From Vibrio neonatus (GTDB taxonomy: Bacteria > Pseudomonadota > Gammaproteobacteria > Enterobacterales > Vibrionaceae), in the NCBI RefSeq assembly GCF_024346975.1, contig NZ_AP024886.1, positions 310,001 to 374,000 on the forward strand: 64,000 bases of DNA, written 5' to 3'. Made by a program: the position numbers and the translations under genes. The notes below the pieces were generated by a model. The model was given only the letters and a program-made list of their open reading frames with translations, was not told the origin of the DNA and ran no database searches. Shown in pieces: positions 1-7,570 of this stretch. Position 1 is the stretch's first letter, and every line of letters starts with the position of its first letter.

Positions 1-2
1 TT

Positions 3-728
3 TCGTTTGATGGGTTAAAAACCCCTGAGATAACCATTCCGGGCATACCTCCCACAGTCATACCAGAGCAGCCTATCCCCGCTGAGCTTATTGGCATAGA
101 GACATCCCCCGGTTTCCAGCGCAGTGACGTATTTACCCTGCGAGCAGATATGTGGTTATTCCCCTTTTTAAACTTCTACGCCATTGCGGGGAAAATCAGC
201 GGTTATTCCGAAACCAATATCAGTGTCGATATTGGTGGAGTGGACTTAGAAGATATACAAGATGAAAGATTCCTGTTAGACCTAGATGGCAATATGTACG
301 GTGGCGGCTTAGTGCTAGCGGGTGGCTATAAAGAATGGTTTACCATCATAGATGCCAGTTACACCAAGACCAATTTAACTGTCATCGAAGGCGGGATTGA
401 TTCCATCGTCATAACCCCAAGGCTTGGCTACGACTTTACCAATCATGGCGTGCCGATACGAGTATGGGGCGGCGCGCAATATCAAAATATCCAACAAACC
501 CTAAAAGGCAAAATTAGCGACCTTGAATTGCCCTCCGCTTTAGAAGGCTTATTGGATTTCGTTAACGGCGATGATGAAGGACGCTTCATCGTAGAGCAAA
601 GCCTAGCCAACGAATGGAACGCCGTTGTTGGTTTTAATTATGTGATTAACCCTACCTTTAATATCATCGGTGAATTCGGCTTTGGCGATCGTCAAAGTGC
701 CTTGATTTCGTTGGATACACGGTTTTGA
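3..728 (+). CDS. Outer-membrane beta-barrel protein, 3' part
   Basis: The frame is open from the left edge, so the N-terminus and any signal peptide lie outside the window; an internal ATG at 150 is probably not the start. The visible 241 residues alternate polar and hydrophobic residues with many Gly, Tyr, Phe and Trp, as in beta-strands. The protein ends in Arg-Phe, matching the C-terminal aromatic signal read by the BAM outer-membrane assembly machinery. Stretches such as NHGVPIRVWGGAQYQ and NPTFNIIGEFGFGDRQ look like paired strands with short turns. I do not recognise the family, and substrate or function cannot be stated. A stop follows directly and the next gene is 237 bp away. Confidence 0.7.
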   Translation, partial: SFDGLKTPEITIPGIPPTVIPEQPIPAELIGIETSPGFQRSDVFTLRADMWLFPFLNFYAIAGKISGYSETNISVDIGGVDLEDIQDERFLLDLDGNMYGGGLVLAGGYKEWFTIIDASYTKTNLTVIEGGIDSIVITPRLGYDFTNHGVPIRVWGGAQYQNIQQTLKGKISDLELPSALEGLLDFVNGDDEGRFIVEQSLANEWNAVVGFNYVINPTFNIIGEFGFGDRQSALISLDTRF

Positions 729-905
729 TTATGTCATAGAGTGAGGTTGAATAAGAAAAATAGAGTCTAAATTCAGATAGATACAAGAAAGCAGTTGCAA
801 TTATCGTATTTGAAAGTTCATACAATGTATCTGTGGTACTGCTCATTATTCAATGGGACGTTAGTTTCCTTATCAATACTTTTCAATAGATCATGTCCAA
901 TTTAC

Positions 906-952
906 TGTACAACTATGTGAGTGAATACTATACTTGTCCCATTAAATGTACA
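906..952 (+). promoter_or_regulatory. yefM-yoeB promoter and candidate operator
   Basis: Two copies of the hexamer TGTACA lie at 906-911 and 947-952. TGTACA is the core I recall for the E. coli YefM operator palindromes. The first copy sits where a -35 box would be: 17 bases separate it from TATACT at 929-934, a good -10 box. The second copy lies about 14 bases before the yefM start. The layout suggests autorepression by YefM or the YefM-YoeB complex. The wide spacing of the two copies differs from the close pair in E. coli. Confidence 0.55.
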
Positions 953-965
953 TGTGGAGATTCTG

Positions 966-1220
966 ATGAGAATAGTATCTTTTACTGAGGCTAGAAATGG
1001 CCTTAAAGCGGTTTTGGACGGTGTAGTTAATGATGCAGACACAACCGTTATTACACGCCGTGATTCTGAAGATGCTGTGGTTATGTCTTTAGATTACTAC
1101 AATAGTCTTATGGAGACAGTTCACTTACTACGCTCTCCTCAAAATGCTGAACACCTAAACCGTTCGATAGAACAGTATCGTGCAGGCAAAGCAACCACAC
1201 GCGAGTTAATTGATGAGTAG
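966..1220 (+). CDS. yefM: YefM-family antitoxin
   Basis: An 84-residue Phd/YefM-family antitoxin. It neutralises YoeB by wrapping the toxin with its C-terminal half, and its N-terminal half binds DNA to repress the operon. The N-terminus MRIVSFTEARNGLKAVLDG and the central VVMSLDYYNSLMETVHLL match the family. The ATG at 966 is preferred over a start at 921 because GGAGA lies at normal spacing before it and the family begins at this point. The 3' end overlaps the toxin gene by 8 bases, the usual coupling. TGTACA sites upstream suggest autoregulation. Confidence 0.93.
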   Translation: MRIVSFTEARNGLKAVLDGVVNDADTTVITRRDSEDAVVMSLDYYNSLMETVHLLRSPQNAEHLNRSIEQYRAGKATTRELIDE

Positions 1221-1482
1221 CAGTCAACGTTTACTGTCGTGGACGGATGATGCTTGGGGTGACTACTTGTATTGGCAAACCCAAGACAAAAAAACACTCA
1301 AGCGCATCAACAAACTCATTAACGATGTTAAGCGTTCTCCTTTCGAGGGTATTGGTAAACCTGAACCATTAAAAGAAAATTTATCTGGTTTTTGGTCTCG
1401 TCGTATTGACGACACTAATCGACTTGTTTACGCAGTCGATGATCAAGTCATAACGATAATTTCGTGTCGTTATCATTACTAA
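1213..1482 (+). CDS. yoeB: YoeB ribosome-dependent mRNA interferase toxin
   Basis: An 89-residue toxin of the RelE/YoeB fold that cleaves mRNA in the ribosomal A site when free of YefM. It is very close to E. coli YoeB: the blocks DYLYWQ, PFEG, GKPEPLK, LSGFWSRRI, RLVYAV and the terminal CRYHY are all present. Residues corresponding to catalytic Glu46, Arg65, His83 and Tyr84 of the E. coli protein are here Glu51, Arg70, His88 and Tyr89, so it should be active. The start is the ATG at 1213, inside the end of yefM (ATGAGTAG overlap). The N-terminus is about five residues longer than in E. coli. Confidence 0.95.
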   Translation: MSSSQRLLSWTDDAWGDYLYWQTQDKKTLKRINKLINDVKRSPFEGIGKPEPLKENLSGFWSRRIDDTNRLVYAVDDQVITIISCRYHY

Positions 1483-1978
1483 AATTAGGTTCAACAAACT
1501 GGCATCTAATAAATAAAGATTAAGCGTTGCGTCGCCAACTCATAATTTCGATTGTTGAAGTCTCACCATATATCGTGAACCTGTTGTATTACTACATGTA
1601 CTTACTAAAGAGCCTCAATCAGCTATCAGAGCACTTCCGTAACCAAACATATAGAAATAATTATGTCGTCAATAATGAAATTTTGAGACTGTTCTAACTT
1701 AGTTATCTGTGAACAACACCAAAGATTACAGATGACTAAGGTGAAAACTCCAGCACTTCGCGGCAAATGAAGGCAGAAACTACTACTTGATATAGCCCTT
1801 TCTTTAAAGTAATTACTCAGTTTGTAAAACCCTAATCGTACTTTGTAAATCGCGAAACAGTGTGCTATTAATTTAGAATATAAAGTTATGACTATAGTGT
1901 ATGGCCTATTTTCTGAATATTTTCAATGGGCTGTAGGGTTACGGGTACCGTCACAATGAATGGTACAGATTGATTAGT
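1483..1978. other. Intergenic stretch, no gene seen
   Basis: About 500 AT-rich bases between yoeB and the DUF3179 gene. I see no convincing reading frame, tRNA or integron attC-like site. One 30-base segment at 1694-1723 resembles 7542-7571, just past the end of gcvP, with about 25 of 30 positions matching. It also holds a small dyad, ATCTGT and ACAGAT. Confidence 0.5.
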
Positions 1979-2014
1979 GAATGTGTCGCTCTTTGACCAA
2001 CGAGCAACACATTC
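1979..2014 (-). terminator. Inverted repeat after the DUF3179 gene, possible terminator
   Basis: Arms 1979-1991 and 2002-2014 pair over 13 positions with one mismatch around a 10-base loop, 12 bases past the DUF3179 stop codon. There is no clear U-tract on the minus strand, so a termination role is only probable. Confidence 0.4.
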
Positions 2015-2025
2015 AATTATTTTTA

Positions 2026-3225
2026 TTATTCTTGAGCTTCGTTTAAGTTAATACTCGTCTGAGGATAAAAGTTGTACCAAACACCATAAAATATCCCAGC
2101 TTTAACCGATTCTACACGTTTCAGTTGACCTAAATTAGACTGACCAAAAAAATCAATATTGGTTACATGTTCTTCCGTTGGATTATACCAAACACCAACT
2201 GATTCAAATTGCTCATCGTAGTGGATAACTAATTTCTTCCCACCTACTACAGTATTAACAAGGTTGCCATTAGATTTAAGAAAAGCCATATCGTAACAAG
2301 TATATATGTCCCCCACATTAAGGCCCCATACGTGTTCTTTTTTATGCAGTCTTTGGTCTGGATCGATATTCTTGCAAGTGTTGAATAAAAATTCTTCATT
2401 ATTTCGCTGCTTTGTCACGTGCAAGTAAAAAAGACCATCCATTACCACTTCGTGGAAGAACCCTAGTGGATTTCGGTAGAAGGACGGGCGAGACTCGATA
2501 AATACTTCACCCTCAGGGTAGGCTTCACAAAACTTCTTGTAAGGCATTTTAAAGGTTGGAAATTCTTCCATTGTGGCATTTAAATCACATTCACGTGCCA
2601 TACTGAGTTGTTGAATAGGTTCACCTGTATTCTTATCTTCCATTAACAAGTTGTTCTCTAGTTGTGTCGCAACATGTAAATTTAAGCGTTCTCCATCTAT
2701 GTATGGGCGTACACCGACACAAACGTTTGATAGCGAACAATAGGTCATTATAATATCTTCACCGCCAAGACCGTTATTTTTGTTACCAGCGATATGTGGA
2801 CGCCACATCTCAAAGTCAGCGTGCGCACGAGCGTGTCCATTATTGACCATTACCATAACTTCGTTGTGTGGACGAATTTTTTTTGCTCCTTCTCTGATGT
2901 TGACAAACTGACCATCGTCCATCTTCTGCGGCATCATAAAGCGAGGGTTAATTAGACCTGCGTAATAAAACAAAAAGCCGATTGCGAGAATTATGCTTAA
3001 CATTGACCATGGCATAATGTTAGCTATGTGATTCGTTGCTATCGCGACCAAACCCCCGAAGATAGCGACATACTTTAATGTGTTTCGCATATACCAAGTT
3101 TTCATAAACGTAGTACGTGGAAAGACGCGGATATTAAGCAGTTGGCTAAAGTCAGAGAGATCCCAAAAAATACGAATGTTTGCAATCATTGCTGTTGTGA
3201 GAGCGAACCAAAATATATAACTCAT
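2026..3225 (-). CDS. DUF3179-family membrane-anchored protein
   Basis: A 399-residue protein. Hydrophobic segments at about residues 1-20, 50-66 and 72-92 anchor it in the inner membrane, followed by a large soluble domain. That domain carries the DUF3179 landmarks: GHARAHAD, then MTYCSLSN, then NNLLMEDKNTGEPIQQ, then FKMPYKKFCEAYPEG. The biochemical role of DUF3179 is not known to me. It is the last of three minus-strand genes, after an exported MBL-fold hydrolase and a small exported protein. A perfect hairpin sits between it and the preceding gene, so its level may be set separately. The AAGGAA motif just before the ATG is a good ribosome site. Function unassigned. Confidence 0.75.
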   Translation of the reverse strand: MSYIFWFALTTAMIANIRIFWDLSDFSQLLNIRVFPRTTFMKTWYMRNTLKYVAIFGGLVAIATNHIANIMPWSMLSIILAIGFLFYYAGLINPRFMMPQKMDDGQFVNIREGAKKIRPHNEVMVMVNNGHARAHADFEMWRPHIAGNKNNGLGGEDIIMTYCSLSNVCVGVRPYIDGERLNLHVATQLENNLLMEDKNTGEPIQQLSMARECDLNATMEEFPTFKMPYKKFCEAYPEGEVFIESRPSFYRNPLGFFHEVVMDGLFYLHVTKQRNNEEFLFNTCKNIDPDQRLHKKEHVWGLNVGDIYTCYDMAFLKSNGNLVNTVVGGKKLVIHYDEQFESVGVWYNPTEEHVTNIDFFGQSNLGQLKRVESVKAGIFYGVWYNFYPQTSINLNEAQE

Positions 3226-3239
3226 ACGTTGTTCCTTTT

Positions 3240-3269
3240 AGCAAAAGTGAACTTTGGTTCACTTTTGCT
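3240..3269 (-). promoter_or_regulatory. Intercistronic perfect hairpin
   Basis: Arms 3240-3252 and 3257-3269 are perfectly complementary (13 bp) with a 4-base loop TTTG. It lies between the stop of the small exported protein gene and the ribosome site of the DUF3179 gene. On the minus strand it is followed by AAAAGGAAC, not a U-tract. mRNA protection or differential expression is more likely than full termination; this is inference. Confidence 0.6.
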
Positions 3270-3280
3270 GTGTTTGTGGG

Positions 3281-3712
3281 TTAGTGGCTGTGAGCGTGGT
3301 GAGAATCTTCATTGATGAGTATTTCATCTTCAATAAATGAGCCATCAATGGTCTGTGCAAAGTCATTGAGCTTAACTAACATTGGTTGACAGTAGTTTGC
3401 ATAATGATTGCTCAATATTTGCTCGCCTTGAGACACAATAACGCCCGTCTGACCAAGGCCCACACCTTCGACAATGCCTATTTGTCTTTCGGTGGCATGT
3501 GCGTTGTCAGTTATTGCTTTTAGGGCGCTATAAAAAATGTTGGTTTCGTTGGCTTTTCCGGGCAGTTGCAATGATGCCGCCGCACAAAAAGCAATAGTTT
3601 GGGTGTTGTCGGACTCTAGTGAGAACTCATCGTCATGTCCTGGGCCAGCAACACTATGTGCTGAAAAAAGCAGTGATAATATTAGTGTGTTAATAGAAAT
3701 ATATTTTTTCAT
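3281..3712 (-). CDS. Small exported protein of unknown function
   Basis: 143 residues beginning with a clear signal peptide (MKKYISINTLILSLLFSAHSVAG), so a periplasmic or secreted location is expected. The mature part contains two Cys (in AFCAAAS and NYCQPML) that could form a disulfide. It ends in a His-rich tail, SHHAHSH, after an acidic stretch, a possible metal-binding end. I do not recognise the family. It lies 57 bp downstream of the MBL-fold hydrolase gene and 55 bp upstream of the DUF3179 gene, all on the same strand, so the three probably form one operon. Confidence 0.6.
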   Translation of the reverse strand: MKKYISINTLILSLLFSAHSVAGPGHDDEFSLESDNTQTIAFCAAASLQLPGKANETNIFYSALKAITDNAHATERQIGIVEGVGLGQTGVIVSQGEQILSNHYANYCQPMLVKLNDFAQTIDGSFIEDEILINEDSHHAHSH

Positions 3713-3769
3713 GTTGATTATCCTTTGATATAAGAGGTAGCGTGCACTTCGTATTAAAATGAATGAGCG

Positions 3770-5218
3770 TTACTTGGTTTCTTTGTTTGCTTTATTTTCA
3801 AAATACTCATTACGTTTCTGTTGCAGATCCCAATTGGCACCCATTGATTTGCGTAATGTTTCTGGCAACATCTCTTCTGGGACAACAAGATCACCATCAA
3901 CAGGCCATTCTAAAATCATGTCTGGCATCATGCCTTCGGGATAATATTTTGCGGGGTCAATATGTTGTTCACGAATGAACGACTCTTGGATGTCCACTTG
4001 CTTTCTTGGTGGTTCAGGAATAACCAATTGTCCATTGGTGAAATCAAATTGTGGTGGTTTCGAGTTTGGGTATTCAGGTAAGATGCCCTCACGTACCCAA
4101 ACCGAATCTTTAGTCATGTTGACCACAATTCCATCTGGAGCACCGAAGTGATATGGGCCTTCCCAATGCTCACGCACTTCTGCTACGGTTTCTTCTATTT
4201 GATAAGGGTCGTAACTCATATGCGTGGTCATAAACATGCGAGGTTGGATCTCATTAGCTAAATATCCAGCGCCGTAAGCCGGTGTGTGATGCGTATCTAT
4301 GGTGTAGCGTGTTAAGAATGGTGGTACGCCTTGCACTGCGGAGCCAATTTCAACTAATTCTGTTTGTAGTTCGGTGATAAATAGATCACAGCCTTCTGCG
4401 TATTTAATATCCAACTCAGTAGGACGACCATCTCCCGTCCAAGTGAAACACATGTCATTCCAATCTAAACGGTATGCTGAAGAGCCGTCTTTACCGTGCG
4501 AGCGCTGCCAGTGAGTAACTGTTACCCCGTTTTCGTCATAAATGACGCCACCATTATTTCGAAAATCAAATTCGTTCACTTGTAAGTCGTGTCCTGAGCC
4601 TACAGGAAATAAACTGAATGAATCCTTATGCCATGCAACCATATCAGTCATGCCATTGACCATAGCCTGTGTTCCGTATTGAGGTTCACTTCCGCTTGGG
4701 CCATGCACTGTCAAAGGGTCATGCCAACCACCGTTCCATGTACCAAACATCCAGAGATAAGGCAGACCACCAAAATGGTCGACGTGTAAATGTGTCAGGA
4801 AGACATGTTTGATTTCGTTGAGTGCGACGCCCGCAGCCACATAGTTAGCAACCGAACCTTCACCAATATCAAAAACAAAATTGTCACCATTACCTAGCTC
4901 GACATAGATTGAAGTATTCATTTGCCCAGGACGAATCATTGGCGAGGTTCCCATGAAAGTCACTCGCATTTCTTCAGGTTGAACTTCTTCGGTACCTGGA
5001 TACCAGTTAGCCGCAGATTTTAGCCATGGCATTGGTGCTACGCCCTCGTACATTAACCCTTCAGTCCAACGGTCTCCTGATATACCACCAGATAGGACTG
5101 ATTGTATAACCTCTGGTGAAGAGGGTGTTTGCACTGGAACAGGAACTGAGTTTGCAAGTGCACTACCTGAAATGACAGGTAGCAACGTTGCCAAAAGTGT
5201 TTTTGTTAAGTTATTCAT
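3770..5218 (-). CDS. Exported MBL-fold metallo-hydrolase
   Basis: 482 residues. The signal peptide MNNLTKTLLATLLPVISGSALA is followed by a metallo-beta-lactamase-fold domain from about residue 85 to 375. The zinc motif HLHVDHFGG (HxHxDH) is intact. Further candidate ligands lie in RSHGKDGSS, WTGDGRP, TIDTHHTPA and TTHMSYDP. The layout resembles arylsulfatase/RNase Z-like hydrolases, and similar proteins are sometimes named after GntH of guanitoxin synthesis; the true substrate is unknown. The C-terminal 100 residues are rich in Pro and charged residues. It is the first gene of a three-gene minus-strand set, divergent from a LysR gene that probably regulates it. Confidence 0.8.
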   Translation of the reverse strand: MNNLTKTLLATLLPVISGSALANSVPVPVQTPSSPEVIQSVLSGGISGDRWTEGLMYEGVAPMPWLKSAANWYPGTEEVQPEEMRVTFMGTSPMIRPGQMNTSIYVELGNGDNFVFDIGEGSVANYVAAGVALNEIKHVFLTHLHVDHFGGLPYLWMFGTWNGGWHDPLTVHGPSGSEPQYGTQAMVNGMTDMVAWHKDSFSLFPVGSGHDLQVNEFDFRNNGGVIYDENGVTVTHWQRSHGKDGSSAYRLDWNDMCFTWTGDGRPTELDIKYAEGCDLFITELQTELVEIGSAVQGVPPFLTRYTIDTHHTPAYGAGYLANEIQPRMFMTTHMSYDPYQIEETVAEVREHWEGPYHFGAPDGIVVNMTKDSVWVREGILPEYPNSKPPQFDFTNGQLVIPEPPRKQVDIQESFIREQHIDPAKYYPEGMMPDMILEWPVDGDLVVPEEMLPETLRKSMGANWDLQQKRNEYFENKANKETK

Positions 5219-5226
5219 ATTCTTTT

Positions 5227-5278
5227 CCTACACATCAATTTTTGAAATTACTTAATAGCCTTGGCTATTTGATGTAGG
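5227..5278. promoter_or_regulatory. Nested dyad between divergent MBL and LysR genes
   Basis: An inner palindrome AATAGCC-TT-GGCTATT (5254-5269) lies next to an outer pair, CCTACACATCAA (5227-5238) and TTGATGTAGG (5269-5278), complementary apart from a 2-base insertion. This is the place expected for a LysR-type operator acting on the divergent 3770-5218 gene. Inference only. Confidence 0.45.
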
Positions 5279-5371
5279 AATTATGTAGCACTAATGGATT
5301 TCTAACTATAATGCATAAGGAATGTGATACATTTATATTTTGAATGTTTGAGCTGGTGTGGAGTAAGACAA

Positions 5372-6271
5372 ATGCATAAAAAAATAGACTGGAATCTACT
5401 CTCTGTGTTTATGGAAGTGTATCGACTAAATTCAATAACACAGGCGGCGGAAGCATTAGATACCACGCAACCCGTTGTCAGTAATATTCTTCGAAGGTTA
5501 ACTGAGCAATTGGACGAACCATTATTTACACGGGAAGGAAGGGGGATTCGCCCAACAGCGGTGGCGGTTAAACTTGCGAATGATATTCAGCCACTCATGT
5601 ATGGCATTAGTAGTGCTTTAGATAATATAAAAACTTTTGATATCCATAAGCCACGCTTGTTTACGGTGTTTGTTACCGAACCGATTCTTTTATTGCTTCA
5701 ACCGCTGATTAATAAAGACACCGCATTAGGTGCATGCAACATTCAGTTTATTTTAGCGCCCGCTGATCAAGATGAAATGTTAGAGCAAATTAGCCTTCAA
5801 AAAGTAGATTTGGCGATAACGGTAGGGAGTGTGAATCACCACTCTTTTAATGTCCAACCCATACATAAAGACAGAATGTTACTGACTTGCTCTAGAGATC
5901 ACGAAAGAATTCAAGGAGAGATAAGTTTAGATCAGTATTACGAAGAGGTGCATGTCGGAATTAAAGTTCGTCGCTCAGGATTGCACGAAATTAATCTATT
6001 AACCGAAGAACGATTAGAAGAGCGTAAAGTATGGGTCAAATGTGACTCCATCATTTCTGGATTAGCCCTTGCGAGTAAATCAGACATCATTTGTTTAGCG
6101 CCAGAGTCTATTGCGAAAGAATACGGCGAGTTATTCAACTTACAAATACTCGAATTACCTTATAAGACGCATCCTGTCATACATAATATGATTAGTCATA
6201 ATCGAACAATGAAGAATCATGCTCACTGTTGGTTAAGAGATAAACTTAAGCAACATTTAAGTGCCTGTTAG
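5372..6271 (+). CDS. LysR-family transcriptional regulator
   Basis: 299 residues. The N-terminal winged helix-turn-helix (about residues 5-65) has the typical SITQAAEALDTTQPVVSNIL recognition region and LFTREGRGIRPT wing. The rest is the periplasmic-binding-protein-like effector domain. The ATG at 5372 has GGAG eight bases before it and fits the family; an upstream in-frame start at 5324 would add 16 untypical residues. It is divergent from the MBL hydrolase operon and most likely regulates it in response to an unknown small molecule. Confidence 0.9.
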   Translation: MHKKIDWNLLSVFMEVYRLNSITQAAEALDTTQPVVSNILRRLTEQLDEPLFTREGRGIRPTAVAVKLANDIQPLMYGISSALDNIKTFDIHKPRLFTVFVTEPILLLLQPLINKDTALGACNIQFILAPADQDEMLEQISLQKVDLAITVGSVNHHSFNVQPIHKDRMLLTCSRDHERIQGEISLDQYYEEVHVGIKVRRSGLHEINLLTEERLEERKVWVKCDSIISGLALASKSDIICLAPESIAKEYGELFNLQILELPYKTHPVIHNMISHNRTMKNHAHCWLRDKLKQHLSAC

Positions 6272-6340
6272 TAGAGTATTTATCGTGTAATTTAGATTTG
6301 ATTGAATAGGGCAACTCCATCTGCCTACTTGGTGTTTAGA

Positions 6341-7051
6341 TTAGAAATTGTAGGATAACCCTAGTGTCCAAATGCTGTCGTTCTCGAGTGCAAATGAAGG
6401 CGAGGTGTTGATACTGATAGAGTCTGCATTGGTGTTTAAATATGTATACTTAATATACGGAGTGAAGTTATCGATAGTCTTGGAAAAAATCACCTCGTGT
6501 TCATTCGAGCGGTAGTCGCTTTGTGAAAAAGAAGTACCACCATCAGTTGTGCCGTTCGAACCATCACTATTCGAGTGAGTATATTTATAGTTAAGATCAA
6601 AGCCAGAAATACTCATGGTTGTACCAGCAATAAATTGATTGGTATTGATTACTGTATCACTTAGTTTTTCAGGTACTTCTCCGGAGCGGTTATAACCATA
6701 ACCAGTAAAGAGGCTAATATTATCGTTTAAATCAAAATTGACGATACCCTCAATTAAGATTTCTTCACCAGTATCCCATTTGCCTATCTCACCGTATAAA
6801 TTGAAGTCTACATTATCCGAAATATTAAAATCATACCCATAACCCGCAGCTAGCCAACCTTGGTCATCAAAACCAATGTAGACTTGACCATTGTCCGAGA
6901 CATCAATGTAAGCCCCTGCTTCTGTAGAGTAGATGCCATCATCAGTAGCATTTGATGCAATATTTTGTTCAACATATAGTGATGTTGAGTTAGCAAAAGT
7001 AGTGACACTAAAAGTTGAAGCACATAGAAGCGCTAAATAACGTAGTTTCAT
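6341..7051 (-). CDS. Small outer-membrane beta-barrel protein, possibly a KdgM-like channel
   Basis: 236 residues from the ATG at 7051, which has GGGA upstream; a GTG 12 bases earlier is less likely. The signal peptide MKLRYLALLCASTFSVTTFA is followed by about 215 residues of alternating beta-strand pattern ending in SYNF, with the C-terminal Phe of outer-membrane barrels. Length and pattern suit a 10-12 stranded channel such as the KdgM/NanC family of acidic-oligosaccharide porins, but I cannot confirm the family by eye. The lone position between two plus and minus transcription units suggests a monocistronic gene. Confidence 0.6.
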   Translation of the reverse strand: MKLRYLALLCASTFSVTTFANSTSLYVEQNIASNATDDGIYSTEAGAYIDVSDNGQVYIGFDDQGWLAAGYGYDFNISDNVDFNLYGEIGKWDTGEEILIEGIVNFDLNDNISLFTGYGYNRSGEVPEKLSDTVINTNQFIAGTTMSISGFDLNYKYTHSNSDGSNGTTDGGTSFSQSDYRSNEHEVIFSKTIDNFTPYIKYTYLNTNADSISINTSPSFALENDSIWTLGLSYNF

Positions 7052-7495
7052 ATTAATTCCCACATGTTTTTTATTGGTTAAATCGGAGCCATTTCAATCA
7101 AATGTTTTCCTCAAAATATTTCATTTAATTGTGCTAGCTAATCGAGACAGAATTATGGGTGACGTTACCATTTTGAACCATAATGAATTTGAAATATCTT
7201 ACATGTTGAAATTAAATGCTTAAGGTTGATTGTGTCGACGGGTAGGCCTCTGTGCGGTTATGAGATGTCAAATTAAATGCCGCGCAGGAATAGTGAGGTA
7301 ATCTATTTAGAGTTATGGGCAAGAAAGATGATCTTTATTAGCGATCCCGAAGGCCTCCGAGAAATGGACAATGCTAATCAGAAAATGGTGACAAGCCCTG
7401 AATCGCTTTGTGATTATGTTCGAAGACCGACCAACTGAATATATGTAGTAACCCTGATAGTTACTCAGAATTATTTATAGGGTCTTAGTGACCAG
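7052..7495. other. Intergenic stretch, no gene seen
   Basis: About 440 bases between the porin-like gene and the gcvP terminator. It must contain the promoter of the porin-like gene. No RNA gene or reading frame convinces me. Confidence 0.4.
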
Positions 7496-7524
7496 AAAAA
7501 GGCGAACCAAACGGTTCGCCTTTT
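7496..7524 (-). terminator. gcvP terminator
   Basis: Perfect 8-bp stem GGCGAACC / GGTTCGCC (7501-7508, 7513-7520) with loop AAAC. It is flanked by AAAAA on the left, giving a U-tract on the minus strand, and TTTT on the right, so it could work in both directions. It lies about 50 bases past the gcvP stop. Confidence 0.85.
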
Positions 7525-7570
7525 GTTATTCAAGTCAGTTTCCAACTTAGTTATCGGTAATCAACACCAA

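Noticed and set aside
1483..2025. Superintegron cassette context for yefM-yoeB
   Set aside because: Vibrio toxin-antitoxin pairs often sit in integron cassettes, but I see no attC-like (VCR) repeats on either side and the neighbours are ordinary genes.
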